DNA of 64,000 bases from Dioszegia crocea (GCA_001600615.1 BCKK01000001.1:1341082-1405081); one strand, 5' to 3'; counted from the first letter of the stretch, positions 44,467 through 58,000 are shown. Program-made: numbers and translations. Notes: a model not told the origin generated them from the sequence alone.

Positions 44467-46433
44467 ATGCCGCTCGATCTCTGGTCAATCTACCTTCGTG
44501 AGTCTCGTTCACTCCGACTCTATCCCGACTGACCCTTCAGCTCTGTCCCTCACACCTATCGGACCTCTCATCTTGATCGTCATCCCGAATGTCCTGCCCT
44601 CTCGATTCACGTCTCTCGCACCGTCATCTCAAGCAGGACCCCTCGGCATCTCTCTGATATCTCTTGAGATCATCCGGTCCGCGAAGTCGCTGTTGTCGCG
44701 CCAGATACTGCTTGGGACTCAGACAGGAGATGTCCTGGCGAGGATACAAACGATGTGCGAGGTGGATGCCGTGATGTGAGTGTCTAGATCAGACCGCGTG
44801 AGGAAGTGCTGACGCACAGAACGGTATATCTACTTACAGCGCTGGTCGCCCATCTACCGACCATTACATTCGTATGTTCTCCTTCAATAACACCGTGCCG
44901 ATGCTGGAAACTTCTGCTTATCCTCTTGTAGTCCTTACTCAAGTCCCGACCGACCCCTCCCAATCCTTACCCAGCCACACCGCAAGCTCTTCACCTCCTC
45001 CCTCTCGTCTACACATACGCCCTCATACCAATCCTACCCATTCTTGCCGATGCGGGGATACACGGCTTCGGTTCTCAGCGACCGCAGAATCTTATAGGGC
45101 TAGATGGTGCGACTGGATTCGGGCAGTGGTGGGGGATGTATTGCGTGGAGAGGGGAACATGGTGGAGAATCGGTGAGTGATATGCCCTTAGATAGGACCA
45201 GACTCTCAACAGCCATCACATCTGGTCTCGTCTCAGACGCACTTGCTGACCTTCAGCGCGTCCGGCAACCCTTCTCCCTCCTCTTGTCCTGACTCTACCA
45301 CTGGCGCTCGCACTCTTCGCGTCGCTATATTCTAATCTCGGCCATCCCTCCTCCCAGATCCGACCATCACATAGGAGCAAACTCGGCGCGGTGACCGTAC
45401 TGGCAGCAACACTGGGCGGGATGGCGTACTTGATCATGGAGCAGATTAAGGGCTGGTCGGAAGAATGGTGGGCGCGGATTTTCGAGAGTGAGCCTATGTC
45501 TGTCTGGTTTCTAGTGAGATACTTTACTGACGATTGACAGCTATCCCATCTTTTATCATCGTGATGGTGTACGTCTCCTACCCAGGGCTATGGCGGACAT
45601 ATTCGCATTGGATCCATTTCTCGCGTCCGCCTCCAGTAAGCGATATCGTCAAAGATCTTCCACTCCCATCGTACACCCATTCATTCATGCTCAAACGCCC
45701 TACCTCATCCTTCTACGCCCCATCGCCACTACTATTACACGTAATGCTCCCACAAGCTGAGAGCGAGGCGCCACTTCAGAGGGGCAAGGCGGAAGTTCCC
45801 TCATTGAAGATGCGATACTTTGCCAATAGCGTATACTCGGTCAACTCACTCCAGCCGCTCTCCCCATTGTCACAGTATTCCAACCCGGCATACCCCCAAT
45901 CCGCCATCACGGCTTCTTCGCACCAGCGCCCCACGGTCGGTCCTAGTGCTTGGAATGGACGGACGGCTGTACCTTCCCCCTCACCTCAGCGCTCGACACG
46001 AAACACTATCCGGTCCTTCTTCGGTCTTGTCCAATCTTCACCATCCCACGAGAGGAGTCGGGAAGTGCTTCGAGCCTCCGATGGCTCGGCACCCTTCACT
46101 TGGTCAGTATCGGTCAGCGAACCCGATACTTCTCTAGCCAACCACCTTGCAGTTCCTACACTGGTGCGGCGCGGTGATAGGGGTGTCGGGCCTGACGACG
46201 CGTCGAGCGTCTCGCGTTACTCCTTGAACTCGGTAGCAGCGCCCATAGACCGGAATGCGGGCCTGGAGATAATCGGCCGGGAGGTGGACAGAAGGGACGG
46301 GGCTCAGTCAGGGAATCGGAGTATGATGCGAGATTGGGTGTACCACGAGGACGTCTTTGTGGACTTTCGGACTAGGCCAGATGAAGATCTTCGGGCGGGG
46401 AAAAAGAAGCGTTATGACACTCAACGGATATAG
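44467..46433 (+). CDS. Polytopic membrane protein, unknown family
   Basis: Six exons joined in phase from ATG 44467: MPLDLWSIYL; then PLSLTPIGPLILIVIPNVLP; TVYLLTALVAHLPTITF; an exon from about 44934 containing LLPLVYTYALIPILPILADA; one containing ATLLPPLVLTLPLALALFAS and LGAVTVLAATLGGMAYLIM; and a last exon from 45541 with IPSFIIVMVYVSYPGLW. This gives four to six membrane helices followed by a Ser/Pro-rich tail of about 260 residues, likely cytosolic, ending VFVDFRTRPDEDLRAGKKKR. I do not recognise the family and no transport or enzymatic motif stands out. It neighbours ACL4 (divergent) and the Tho7-like gene (same strand, 250 bp). Confidence 0.65.
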
Positions 46434-46683
46434 CATTTTTTGGTAAGGCTTTATAAGTCATGTAGATTGAGGGCTCTACCGCTTCTTCTCAATGTTATCC
46501 CTCAGCACTAGCACACGTACCCAGGCAGGATACCTTTAGCGAAGCGGAGGTACGAGGTCGAAGTTCTCGAACCGACAACTCATTCCTCATCACGGAAGCA
46601 AACCTGTTGACTGCTTTTGTGGGCTTTCGAACAGTTTCTTCATCCTCCATCTCCCGACAATCACAGCAGAGACACCTAAAAGA

Positions 46684-47900
46684 ATGCCAGCTGTCATCTC
46701 TGATGGTCAGTCTTGCCGCTAGTTCAGTACTGTGCGAATCTTGCTCACAATTTCAGATGCCTTGAACAGGTACCGCCTAACCCATCCGGATAAGGACATC
46801 CGAGGTGTCACTCGCCGTATCCACCGTCTGCCCCGTAAACGATCCTCATCACCAGATGGGTCTGAGCCGAAGTCTGCGTTAGATGTGCTGGGGATGTATG
46901 GGAACGAGGAACAGGAAGAGGAGCAAAAGGCGGATGCGGAGCGAGAGAAGGAATTGACGCGGATAGAGATTTTGAAGTGGAAACTTCATGTGGAGCGGGT
47001 CATGGCTAGTGCGAGAAATCTGGGGAAGCAGGGAGAGAGATACAGAGCGAGAGCGGAGGAGACCTGTGAGCCGAATTGCTAAATAAAGACTGGATGGAAT
47101 TGGGCTGATTTTCGCAGCCCGACAAGCTGAGGCATTGGAAGCTACGCTGGAGGATGAGAAGCGACACTTGGCTGCGAAGCTGAAGGAGAGGGATCATATG
47201 ATCCGGTGCGATGCGGTGTATGCCAAAATTACTGCTAGGCCAAAGACAAAGGAGGAGCTGAATGAGTGAGTATCAATGTTGATCGAGGGGTATATGTGGC
47301 TTATGAGAAAGCCAAATAATCACTCTCCGCGCACAGATTGAATCCCACCGCACATCCTACGCCACCTACCTCGAAATTGTACAAAAGCGGATCGATGCCT
47401 TCTCAGCCATTGCTCCTATTGTCGACGACGTCAAGACAATGAGACTTCCCATTGGAGCCGCAGCGGACACAGCGGAAGATGCTATCGAGATCGATGACAC
47501 CCCTTCCAATTCACGGGACGAGGAGGTCGCTCCCGAGTCCGATCGAAAATTGTCAGGAATGGCTCTTCCTTTCCAACCTTCGTCATCCTCTTCCACCATA
47601 TTACCCACGCGCACTGTCACGATTGCACCCCCTACTGCACCCTCATCGCGCGCCACCTCACACGCGTCACTGCCACATCGGCCATCGAGGGGATCGCCGG
47701 CTATACCGACTGCTCCGAGCGCCGCTCGAGGTGCAGGTGGGCCAGTCAATCGGGCATCATCAGCCAGTCTGCCACAGAAACCCAGTGCACTGAGGAGTTC
47801 GGTGACTCCGGGTAGGAACCTACTTGAGGAGGGAGAGGTGGAGGGAGAAGAGGGCGAGGTTGACGATCGGAAGGGTTCACGTGGAGGTAGACGGCGATGA
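46684..47900 (+). CDS. THO7: Tho7-like (THO/TREX complex subunit) coiled-coil protein
   Basis: Exons 46684-46705 and 46757 onward give MPAVISDDALNRYRLTHPDK. After a second intron the coiled-coil segment QAEALEATLEDEKRHLAAKL and ERDHMIRCDAVYAKITARP follows. It resembles THOC7/Tho7, where a coiled coil precedes Arg/Pro-containing turns. The C-terminal exon encodes IESHRTSYATYLEIVQKRID, then a Ser/Pro-rich low-complexity tail with an acidic LLEEGEVEGEEGEV and a final RGGRRR. THO couples transcription to mRNP assembly and export. The junction at 47265/47337 does not keep frame with standard GT-AG ends: the left exon ends in phase 2 while the right exon needs phase 0. The family call is moderate. 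Confidence 0.62.
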
Positions 47901-47981
47901 CCTGACGGAGGGGATTGTACTTGTGCGGGATTCATGCGCAGAGATCTGACTCAGGAGATGTACGTTTTTCATGGCCCAAGC

Positions 47982-48483
47982 TCAAAATGCTCCGTCGACA
48001 AAATCGACTACAGCACCTCCTCCAAGCTTGAATCGTTCTACACATGTGCGCTGTCCCTCTCAGCACATAGATCCAGACTAGGAGAGGAGGCTGGCTCACC
48101 TTGAAATCGACAAGCGCTGGATCTTCATCGACGAAGTACATCAAGTCCGCTTCGTTCTGATAGGACTTAACGACCGGCCGGTATCACTCATAATCCAACT
48201 AAAGCTCCAACTCACCTTGAACTCAATGATAAAGACAATCTGCACGCCCAAGTCGAACCCCTCTGGGCTCATCTGTTTGCCGCCCTTGACGGATGCGATA
48301 TACCTTGTACCATCAGGCTTGGCGCATGCCGCGATCACGGCTTGTACAGCCGCGATGAGGTCGGGCACTACGGCGGGATCTTCAACTTTGTAAGCTGCTG
48401 AGGCGGGATTAGCTCGCTTCATTAGTGTCGAGCGTGTACAGACTGTCAACTTGATTACCCACATGGAAAACATCGGAGGACAT
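47982..48483 (-). CDS. Stress-responsive A/B barrel (Dabb) domain protein
   Basis: Four exons (48459-48483, 48216-48397, one around 48100-48156, and 47982-48050) give 110 residues in consistent phase. The protein is a single Dabb domain: the first strand VFHVAAYKVEDPA, SVKGGKQMSPEGFDLGVQIV, then FIIEFK joined to NEADLMYFVDEDPALVDFK, and the last strand AVVDFVDGAF. Dabb proteins form dimeric ferredoxin-like barrels. Some are stress-induced and others are small cyclases or monooxygenase-like enzymes; the sequence does not tell which. Reading through the first intron upstream gives a longer open frame (to about 48587), but the spliced start MSSDVFHV fits the domain far better. Confidence 0.78.
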
Positions 48484-49018
48484 GATGTGAGCACAAGTTC
48501 TGTGGGCTCGGTTGCACCCGTAACGATGATTTGCAGATCGATGTATCGTGCTCGGTCGGTATGCGCCCAGATGAACGGGTCGTTCACAGCGATATCGTAG
48601 ACAGTCCTTATCCTCTTTTATGAAGGGCAGACAAAGGAGGCATTTTGGGTGGGATAGTCATCAAGAAATCTTAAAGGGCAGCAAAGGGAGTGGTCTGCGC
48701 TTGAGCTGAAAGCCTCCTGCCTAGCGGCACTCTCACCCAGGATCACATTTGATAAATGTCTGGAGCGCAAGGTCGCAGAAGCGAGAGTGAGAGACGCGCC
48801 CCCGGTCCCGACGAAAGACAGCCAAGCCCGACCCATGACTGCATTGTGATATGTAGGGCTCGCCACGGAGACATCAGCCAGATTGATACCAGACATCGCA
48901 TGTAACAAGTATAAGAGCCAATCTATCCAGTGCCGATACTCCCACAAGCATTATTTTCCAAGCGAAACCCGAGTCATCTACTATACGTCGATTCGACCGT
49001 TCGACTCTCCTCTGCATC
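48484..49018. other. Intergenic, 535 bp, with protein-like minus-strand frames
   Basis: Lies between the Dabb start and the tricalbin stop. The minus strand has two protein-like open segments (about 48735-48894 and 48470-48600) and a GTGAGA donor between them, but no acceptor keeps them in frame. Treated as promoter sequence. Confidence 0.4.
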
Positions 49019-52000
49019 TCAGATATCCTCAGTCTTCTCTCTCTCCTTCCTTGCCATACTCATCCTCAGTCCTCCCAGTCGACCTGGGCTATTCCCCCCC
49101 TCGACGTTCATCCCGCTACTGATTGATCTCCGACGCGAGAGGAGTCCGCCAGAAGTGGAAGGAATGGCAGGCGGGCCTGTCGCCCAATCTAACCGAAGTT
49201 TGATCGATCCAACGTCCGACGTCAGTGGGACTGTGATATCCGCTGCTGTCGCTGTAGTGTTGATGTGTTGCCAGATCTGAAGTGTCAGCGAATGGAGTGT
49301 GAAGCTGCGGGACAGGGGAATCTCACGTTGACTTCCGCTTCTCCTATGACGGGATCGCGTCCGAACGAGTGATGTTCTATGCATGTCAGCCATCCGCTAT
49401 TGATAGCACAACCCGATATAGCTCAACGCACCATGCAGAGCCAATGATAAGGAAGTTATATCAGGTGTGACGGGGAAAGACAGGTGCTCGTTCCTGAGGC
49501 CTGGGTTAGCGCTTCCCCCAGAACAGCCGAACTCCCACTCACCATTCCGGCTCGACACCCTTTACATGGTCCGTCTTGTGAATCTTCCCGCCCACCTTGA
49601 TCGCGACATAGCTCTTCAACTTCGACCCCTCTTCGGACTTGATCTCCGATCCACCTAGGACCGTGACGACCAATGTCCCAGCTTCGGTCGGTCGACCAGA
49701 CCCCGACACTTCGCCAGTGACAAACCCATCGACCTGAGCAGCAGGCTCTGAAGGACCCTCAAATTCGCCGTCCGCCCAAACATCATCAGGGTGGACCAAG
49801 ATCTCCCGACCGTGCTTGTCCTTCTTCTTAATCAGGCCGATCTTGCGACCCGCAAAGCCACCGACTGAGCCGACTCCGCGACCCACGCCTATCGCTCCGC
49901 GCCCAACTCCCATGGCGACAGCGCCTCCGCCGTGAATAACGCCTTTACCGGCCGCGATTGGGAGTCCGCCGACGGTGGTAATCGCTCGGCCGGCGGTAGA
50001 GAAGGTGCTCGTCTTGTTTCTGGTCGGTACAATGACTGCGGAGTCAGCCCAGTCTAATTGTCGTCTACGGTAACTCACCTTCAGGCTGGAACATCACCCT
50101 GATGACCATACTGCCATGCTCCCCCTTCTTCTCATGTCTGACGGGGATCGTCAGATCAGTAGAGGTGAATGGTTCGAGAGAAGCCAAATCGATTCTGCCA
50201 CCGCCCAAAGAGTCGGCCGTTCCGACGCGATCCCAATCGTGGATCTCGAATTCAAATTTGGCTGCAACTCGCGACGGCACCTTGACATCGAACGTTTCGT
50301 TCCATTCAGGATTAAGGGTTCTGCAGAGTCAGTCTTTATTGGTTCAACAAAGACTTACTTCTTCTTGGTCTCCGACTTGAAAACTTTGATGCCGTTCAAA
50401 GTGAAGGTGACATTTGGCTAGGAGATCAGCCTTGAACCCGCTCGAAGTCCTGCTCAGCACTCACATCTGACTTTCCGCTTCTGTCTACAGCGAGCAGATT
50501 CTTTGCGCGGATCACCTCGCAGACCAGAGCACCCATATCTGCAGACATCAGTATAGGCGGCATAGGAAGGGCACCGAATACTGACCATTCAGGCTCTCTC
50601 GAGGCTCGAGCTTGATGTCGACCGGCACAAACCGGGCGTTGAGTCTGAGAACACATCGGTTCATCCCGTCACTTCTGTGTAGCTCAAAGTCGGTGGGCTG
50701 GTTCTGGCCCTTATTAGCCTCTGTGTGAAGTCCCGGTCTCTCATGGCGCAGCTCACCAAACAAGTCTCCAAGAAAGTCTTGGTTTCGCATCTGTACTCCG
50801 CTACGATCTCCTCCTTCTCGGCATCATCATGGGCATTGACCCGAAGGCATACTGAGCCGAGGTCGAGCTCTCGAACGAATCCCTCTCCGATCTCCTCAAA
50901 TTAGCGGAAGGCCAGCTAGAGCGGGACAAAACTCACCTGATCCCATTTCTGATGCGTACTCCTCGATTTCGTGGAGGTGAAACTCGGCCAGTAGCCATCA
51001 TCAATCAGAATCTCCACCGTACCCTTGTGGGACAAGCTCCCGGAGATGAGCTGGATCACGAGTATACCCGATTCTGAGATGATCAGCGAACGCTTAGCTA
51101 TAGAGACCGCTGAAAGCTGACTCACGTTTAGCCAGAAGCTCTTCCCTTCCGAGGACAGCGCCAACTTGCGGATCTTCGGCAGCTGTAGCCTCGCCTCCTC
51201 CACGACTCTCAGCATGGTTCGTGCCAGGCTCGTTACCATTCACTCTCGATAAGGAGATGTCTCCCTCCGGGATCGTTGGTACCGGGCGGATCGATCCGAC
51301 CAGACTCGACTTCGATGCCTGAGTTTTGATCGTCCGAATTGATTCTTCTCCCTTCCCTGCGACGACAGATGCCTGCGAAGACCCTTCGGCTTTCTCCCTC
51401 GCCGCATCTTCCAGCTCGTTCGCCTCCGCCTCAAAGCTCACACCGCCTCGCAGACTCATGGCGGGCTTGAAGTCGACCTCGTACATCAACGTCCCCTTGT
51501 AAGTGTTCGCCTTGTCCAGCTTAATTTTGTCACTTCGCACTTGGTGTCCCTTGCTGGAGAAGGGATACACCGTGGCGTTCGATCCCTGAGTCGCCTCCGC
51601 ACACTCCGCCACCTTCAGCTCGACGTAGCCCAAAGATCTATCTTTGCCGATGTTTTGGAAGTCCATCAACTCCAGTACGAGATTCTCCCGCAAGTTGTGT
51701 ACGGGGACATAGACGATCTGATCCCACTCGGGATTGAGGTTGTTGTTCCGGACATCGGTACGGGCGAGCACCTTATTGTTGCCCATGATACGAACGTATG
51801 GATCGGATTTGCCGCCAAGACCCGCTTCGACGTTTTTGACATCGACGGCTTTTCGAAGCCAGACCCGAAGCATACCGATCGGAGGGACGTAAGCGGCTGC
51901 TCCAGAGACGGAACCGGTCATACCGACGGGTTTCCAATCGGCCGTGAGCCTGATCTTCCCTGCGCGGCTGTTTTGCATCGGCAGCCAATCTTGGCCCCTT

Positions 52001-54544
52001 TGCTTCAGCTCGAGCAGGTCCGACAGCTTCACCGTGATCCGGCCCAGCGTTGGGTCGGACGCAAAGTCCTTGCTATCGATGACTTCGATCGTGATGACGC
52101 TAGACTGCTTATCGGGTACGAGGAATTCGCAGTGACTCTCCCAGATGGGCTGGTTTTGGCGTTTCAGGATAGGGGTTTTGTGGACGGGTTGTTTGCTGGC
52201 TCCGAGGAAGACTCTGGCGAAGGGGTTTAGGTCACCGTGCGCACGTGTGATGTCGAGATCCTTGGCTTGGTGAAGTGTGAGCCGGACGATACCGGTAGAA
52301 GTGACGGGAGGGGGTTCGAAAGTACCGTCAGGGTTTTTACTTGGTTGAAGTACGGGGAAGAAGGATAGATCGTACCGCAGTTCTCCTCGATCCTTGCCCC
52401 CGCTGATGATCTTGCTGACCAACCCCTCCTTCTCCGCGTCCTCCGCCAGTACATTCAGCTCCTGGCTGACCGTCCCAAGCTGGTTGTCTGCTCGATGCTC
52501 ATTGTAATCCCACAAGCCGAGGTTGAGGACGTCTGCGAGTGTGTTGACCAAGATGAACTGAGTATCGTGCCAAGTGGGATTTGCAGTAGAAGCAACCATC
52601 TTGGTCTTGCAGATGACGGGTTTTGCGCCAAGGGCGATGGTGACATACGGGTCGGGATCGCCCCCGCCGAATTTCACAGCCTTCAGACCTCGAGCATCGA
52701 TAATTGTGACTTTCAGAACACCGATAGCTGAGTCGAGAGGAGTGCCAGACAAAAGGGACTCCAGGTCGATGGTGAGGGAATTGGGATCGTACATCATCGG
52801 GCCGAGATTGGCATGGACCTGTTCTCGGATGAACGGAGCCAATCCTGGAATGTTGTTGATGTCGAAACCAAACGTGTCGCCTCCAATAGGCTTCAGGACA
52901 TAATCAAATGTTGGCTTTTCGATGAAGCTCATGTCGATAGCTTTGACGTGAGGGAAGTTGGTCATCAATTTCATTTTGATTCTAAGAATCAGTATCGTCG
53001 CTGGTTCGGCTAGGCAGACTCACCTCATCTTTCCCGTGAAAGACATGTCTTCGAGCAGGATAGGCAAAGATTTGGAAATCCCAGCTTTGCCTACTCGGAT
53101 GGAAAGGACGATCTTCGGGTTGACCCGTTTCTGCGCCTGGCGAGGTGTGATATCCATCAGGTCATTCGGAGTGAAGGAGAGCGCCCAGTCCATGATGACA
53201 ATGTCTTCGGGTCTACTAGTCAGCTTAACATTGACCATCACGCACGTTTTAGGGAATGTCCGGACGAAATCGATCCTAGGTGCTTTTGTTCCGACTGAGA
53301 TTGTCAGCTGTTTCTGCCTTAACAACAATGTAGCTCACGGGTGAAGGTGGTCATTCTGATGCTTTCCAAAAATGCCGGGGTACTGCTGGCCAAGACTGAA
53401 TCCACACTCGCGACAATGGTCTGACTCAGAACTGGCTCGTAGCTATTCGTCAGCCGAGCTCACTCCCAATACTTACATGAGCCAGAACCGATCCAAGAAC
53501 CCATTCAACCAGTCCGCACTCTCAGTCTCTGTGACGAGGCGGGTCTTGACTAGCTCGCGCTGAATATCGTCTCGAGCCCGCTGTCGAGTACGGCGGATGG
53601 ATAAAGAGTAGTACGCTGCGCAAAAGGCGAGGATGATGAGAATCCAGGCAAAGCCCAAGCCGATGGAAGTGATGAATCGGGTTGCGAAGACTGCGAAGAC
53701 GATCTGTCCGTCAGCTGGAACGTCTATAAAGTGAGAGCCACACCCACAATTCCAGCGTTATGATACCACGATCCATACATCTGCTCTGATCTGTATATAT
53801 CAGTTCAGCTCAATACTTCAGAGGTTGAACATTACAGGTAATCGGCCAAAAGTCCAGCATCAGCCTGCTTGCGAGGGTCCATCGTAGCAGTGGGATCTAT
53901 GCCTGCGACCTGCCTCCATCCTGTCTGCATCTGTCACTCATCAGCGCCTATTTCGCAGGCAGATTGAAGTCACTCCGGCAGCTTACCCATGTCGGAACAG
54001 CTGGCGCAGCACCTGTCGGAATGCTTCCTGGTAGAGCATCCTAATCATCAGCATGGTCCATTGACATCATCCGCCTCATGACTTACCGCCCCGGCTATCT
54101 GGCCCTCCCCTCGACTGGTAGCATCCGCGTCCGAGACCGTCACCGTTGGGACTGGGACATTCCCCTTTCCATGCACTCCGCTCGTGTCCACCCCCAACGC
54201 CAAGCCCGCATCTGCCTCCTCCTGCGCCTTTCTTCGACCTAGCTTGGGAAGGGCGTCGAGTTGAGCTCGAGCTGCTCCGGCGAGCGCAGCCTTTTCGGCT
54301 GGTTCCGCGTCGGGATCGAAAGCCTGCCATGTCAGTCGCTGAAGTGTTGCAAGACTGGGGGAATACGAGGCCGGAGCAGATGAGAGGCTGGACGTACATG
54401 AACCGGAGCTCCCTTTGCTTCATCGCTCTGCACAACATCGTTTACTGCCATTTTCTCTCCATTCGTCATGCCTCCCGGAGAGGCAGCAGCAGCAGATGCT
54501 CCACCTCCATTAGGATAAGCATGATCCCGAGCTTCCACCGACAT
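49019..54544 (-). CDS. TCB: Tricalbin-type SMP/C2 lipid-transfer tether
   Basis: A large multi-exon gene from 54544 (MSVEARDHAYPNGG) to the stop at 49019-49021, roughly 1,450 residues. A disordered N-terminus is followed by a membrane hairpin (FAWILIILAFCAAYYSL), then an SMP domain (ESADWLNGFLDRFWLMYEPV, LGTKAPRIDFVRTFPKT, PEDIVIMDWALSFTPNDL). About six C2 domains follow, beginning near GVLKVTIIDARGLKAV, GIVRLTLHQAKDLDI, GMLRVWLRKAVDVKNVE, GILVIQLISGSL (degenerate), LVCEVIRAKNLLAVDRSGKS and TLVVTVLGGSEIKSE (degenerate). Ca-binding loops with DPDPYV and GKSDPYV are present in some. Family members tether cortical ER to the plasma membrane and move lipids through the SMP tube. Yeast tricalbins have three to five C2 domains, so this one is at or above the upper end. 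Confidence 0.92.
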
Positions 54545-55042
54545 CTTCACCGCGCAGTCAGGTCGTCGCTTCGAGAATGTTGATTTCGGTAAGCGACCAG
54601 TGGCTTCAATATCGACTGCGGCAGGACCTCCGGGGTCTAATCGAGATGATGCGAAACGCCAGTTGGATGTTGACTATCTATTGGGTGTTAAGTCGAGTCA
54701 AGGTTGAGGATGGTAGAAAGCAATGGTAGAGTGCTGTGTTGTCACTCTTGCTTATGCTTCCCATGCCTCATAGCGAACGTCACTCCGTCGGGCCGGGTAA
54801 CGTAATTGATTCGATCGACAGATCGACCGAGGACTTGGGAAGGCTGTATTACTTGATTCTACAGGGCTGCAACTAAGACTAGGGCCTATGGATAGATGTG
54901 ATCAAGTTTATATCAACACTATATGATAGGATTGTGTGAACAGGCAAGCAAAGACAGTTTACCAAGAAGAGATAAAACCACAAGCCTCCAAAAACCCCCT
55001 CCCTTCCAGTATCAAACCAATACACTTCCCACCTGTGCCGAC
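54545..55042. other. Intergenic, 498 bp
   Basis: Tricalbin promoter and MED16 3' flank. Nothing recognisable was seen. Confidence 0.5.
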
Positions 55043-58000
55043 CTACCCGCCGGCAGCACCCACACTCTCCCTGACCCAAGTCCCACCACACCCACAGCCC
55101 TCCTCCCGTTCTTTCCTCCACCTCACATATCCCGACCAGCCCTCACCGACCCTTTCTCCACCTACGCCCGGCACGCCATTCCCGCCGCCCAGATCCAGGT
55201 CGAAACCTAGTGATTTGGTAGGCCAGCTGCAACGATCACACCGTATCACAACGCCCGTTCCAAGCTGGAGCGGCTCAAATGTGATCCCGTCATATACCTC
55301 TTGAGGGTCGGCTGAATCCGTAAGGAGGAGCGAAGAGGGAGAGGGGAGGGCGTTAAGCAGGGTCTGGACGGCTGGGAGGGCAAAGAGTGGAGTAGGATCG
55401 ATCGAAAGGAAAGCCATCGTATAACTCTCGGAGGACTCGGAAGTTTCTGACTTGTCTGATCTTTCAGCTCAAATTTGGGGGATGACCAGATAGACTGACT
55501 GTGTATGTCCTGGAGTGCCCTACCCCACGTGTCAATCCCGACGCCATCTCTTACGCCCAGATCCCTACCCCGCTCTCTGGCCAGGACGGTCGCCCTTGGA
55601 TCCCTGCGCCGCCCGACGGGCATATACCGACTCGCAGGCTGCATGATTGGTTCCTCGAGCGTTTCAAGAAACCCCTTGAATGCCTGGATCTGGGAGAGAA
55701 GGCGAAGGAGTAATCCCCTGAGTTGAGGATGGAGGAGATATGACAATCGAGACCAAGTGGGATTGTCGCTCGGCGGAGATGCGATGGACCACGCCGCACT
55801 GCCCTTGTAGAGGACGACCGAACGGAAGAGGTTCGACAAGACGACCATGACCCACTCTGCGACTGAAATGAGTGACCAAACGGTATCGAGATCGAATGCG
55901 ATTGAGCCGGTGGGTGAGGTATAAGCAGTAGTGTTGAATAGGTGTGATGCTTCGTATAGCTTTACCAGTTCCGCCGCAATGGACCGTCTATCATCTCGAA
56001 CATGGCTATTTCCCTGTAAGCGCGTGCTTTGACTGGAAAAGCGTGCGGTTACTTACCTAAAGAGAGCAACTTGCAGACGATGCAGTTGAGGCCCTTCATC
56101 TAACAACAAATCCGCTTCGAGAAGATCATACACTTTGCGAAGGACATCCAGTGCGATGTCTGCTTGATTAGCCATATACCACTCACGGACGATGCGTGCA
56201 CTTACCTTTCAAGTCATCTTTGCCCGTCGCAGCAAAGGCCACCCTAACAACATCGGCATATGACACGCCTTGTCTCATAGCGAGCACAATGCCCATGGCT
56301 GTATCTTCCACATCCCCTCCTTTCTTCTGCACCCCATTCGACACCAAGCCAGCTTCAGCAGGTAGAGTTGGCATAAGCACAAGGCTCGCCCCATCCTCTC
56401 TCGAGATGACGGCTACCAATCCTCTAAGACCCCGCTGGACAGCCTGGCTCGGAACCAACTCCAGGCCATGGGGAGACAGGTCAGGATCGAGCGACACGCC
56501 TTCGCCTCTGATCTCCAAGGTGTTGGTCCTGGCGCTGGAGCACAAACCCAGATGAACGAGATTTAGGCCTGTGCCAGATTGGACGATCGCCAGACTGAGG
56601 GTATAAGGCGGAAGGTCGGGTAGAGGTATGAGAGCTCGTAATGCGGTATCGGGGCCCGAGCTGGATGTTTGCAGGAGCTGAGGTAGAGTGAACTGACTAT
56701 CAGCCTTCGTAATCTGGGATGAAAGATCTGACCTACCCAATCCCAACTCCGAGCTCCAGTCTCAGTTTCACCGGAACTGCCCATCTCGCTGAACCCCTCA
56801 ACTAGCTCCACCTCGCGCTTCTCAAATCCGACAACTTCGATTGTCGTCCGGCTAAGACCCGTTTTCCCCAATTCTTATGTCAATCAGCGGAGAACTCAGG
56901 TGCTCGGCTTCAGCATGACTTACCTGTCTCGAAGACTTGTATCGACGCTCCAACAAGGTTCCTCTTCGGAGATTCAATCACTGCCTCGCTTATTGCAATA
57001 TCTTCGCCTTCGGCTGATGGCGGCGCAGGATCTCTGTGAGGTACAGAGAAGAAGGTTATGCCCTGTATCGTCTTCTGGGTTGCAATCTCTGAGTCGATGT
57101 CATTCGCCGTGTGTGGCATTTGGGTGGAATGGATCGGTAACGAAGGCATCGGTGTAGTCCTGAAGTCTTTTGGATCAGCTAGAGCTGAACAAACCCATTC
57201 TCTAACTCACAAGGCCTCCCATCTTTTGTTCCCAATTCCGCCCTGATGACTCCCACGTCGCCTTTCCGGCGCCAACCAACCCAAACGCCATCATCATCCC
57301 CTACCAGACCAATCCACCCTTCATCCACTTTCCATCCCGTCTCAGGTGGCATACTTCCTCCCGGAGCAGCATGCCACCTTGTATTTAGGGGACAGGTGAG
57401 CATGCCCATCATGTACTGTGGCGGCGAACCCGGCTGGCCCGGACCTGCAGATTGCGGATGAAGCAGAATCAAGCTTGTTGAAGTGAGGATGACTAGTCCC
57501 GGACCTTGGCTCGGCTTGTACCCCGGCGGGGGAGCTGGTCCTCTTGCCTTTGCTCGATTATGCGGGGGAGGTAGATGCAATCTGGGCGGATATAGATGGT
57601 GCACAGCCAGCACGTCGGACGGTAGTGGGAATGTAGCAAGGGGAACTGTCGTCCGCGTTGTCGGTTTAGATATGGGCGATAGTATGCTAGAAGGATAGAT
57701 GGCAAGTGTTCCGCCCTCTCCGACCTGATTTGGGATATGCGGGTTCGGATGGAAGATCACGACCCATTCGCCAGAGGGGCTGATGGATATTTCTCGGCCT
57801 GGAGTGAGGATAGGCGGGGTGGGCAGTGGTCGCGGAGCTCGTCCTGAGAACAGCGGAGTTAACAGGTGGCCTGCGAAAGCGGACGATGTGGAAGGGTAGA
57901 TAAGGTGGCCGGTTCCAGGGTGTATGGAGGAGGTAGATCTGTGTCAATCAGGCGATAATTGCGAATTGGACGAGCGAAAGGAGGTACGTACGGTGAGCCT

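Noticed and set aside
48470..48894. Minus-strand gene upstream of the Dabb gene (MSGINLADVSVASP and VNDPFIWAHTD segments)
   Set aside because: The two protein-like segments cannot be joined in frame by any GT-AG pair I could find, and neither shows a known domain. The spliced Dabb start explains the downstream frame.
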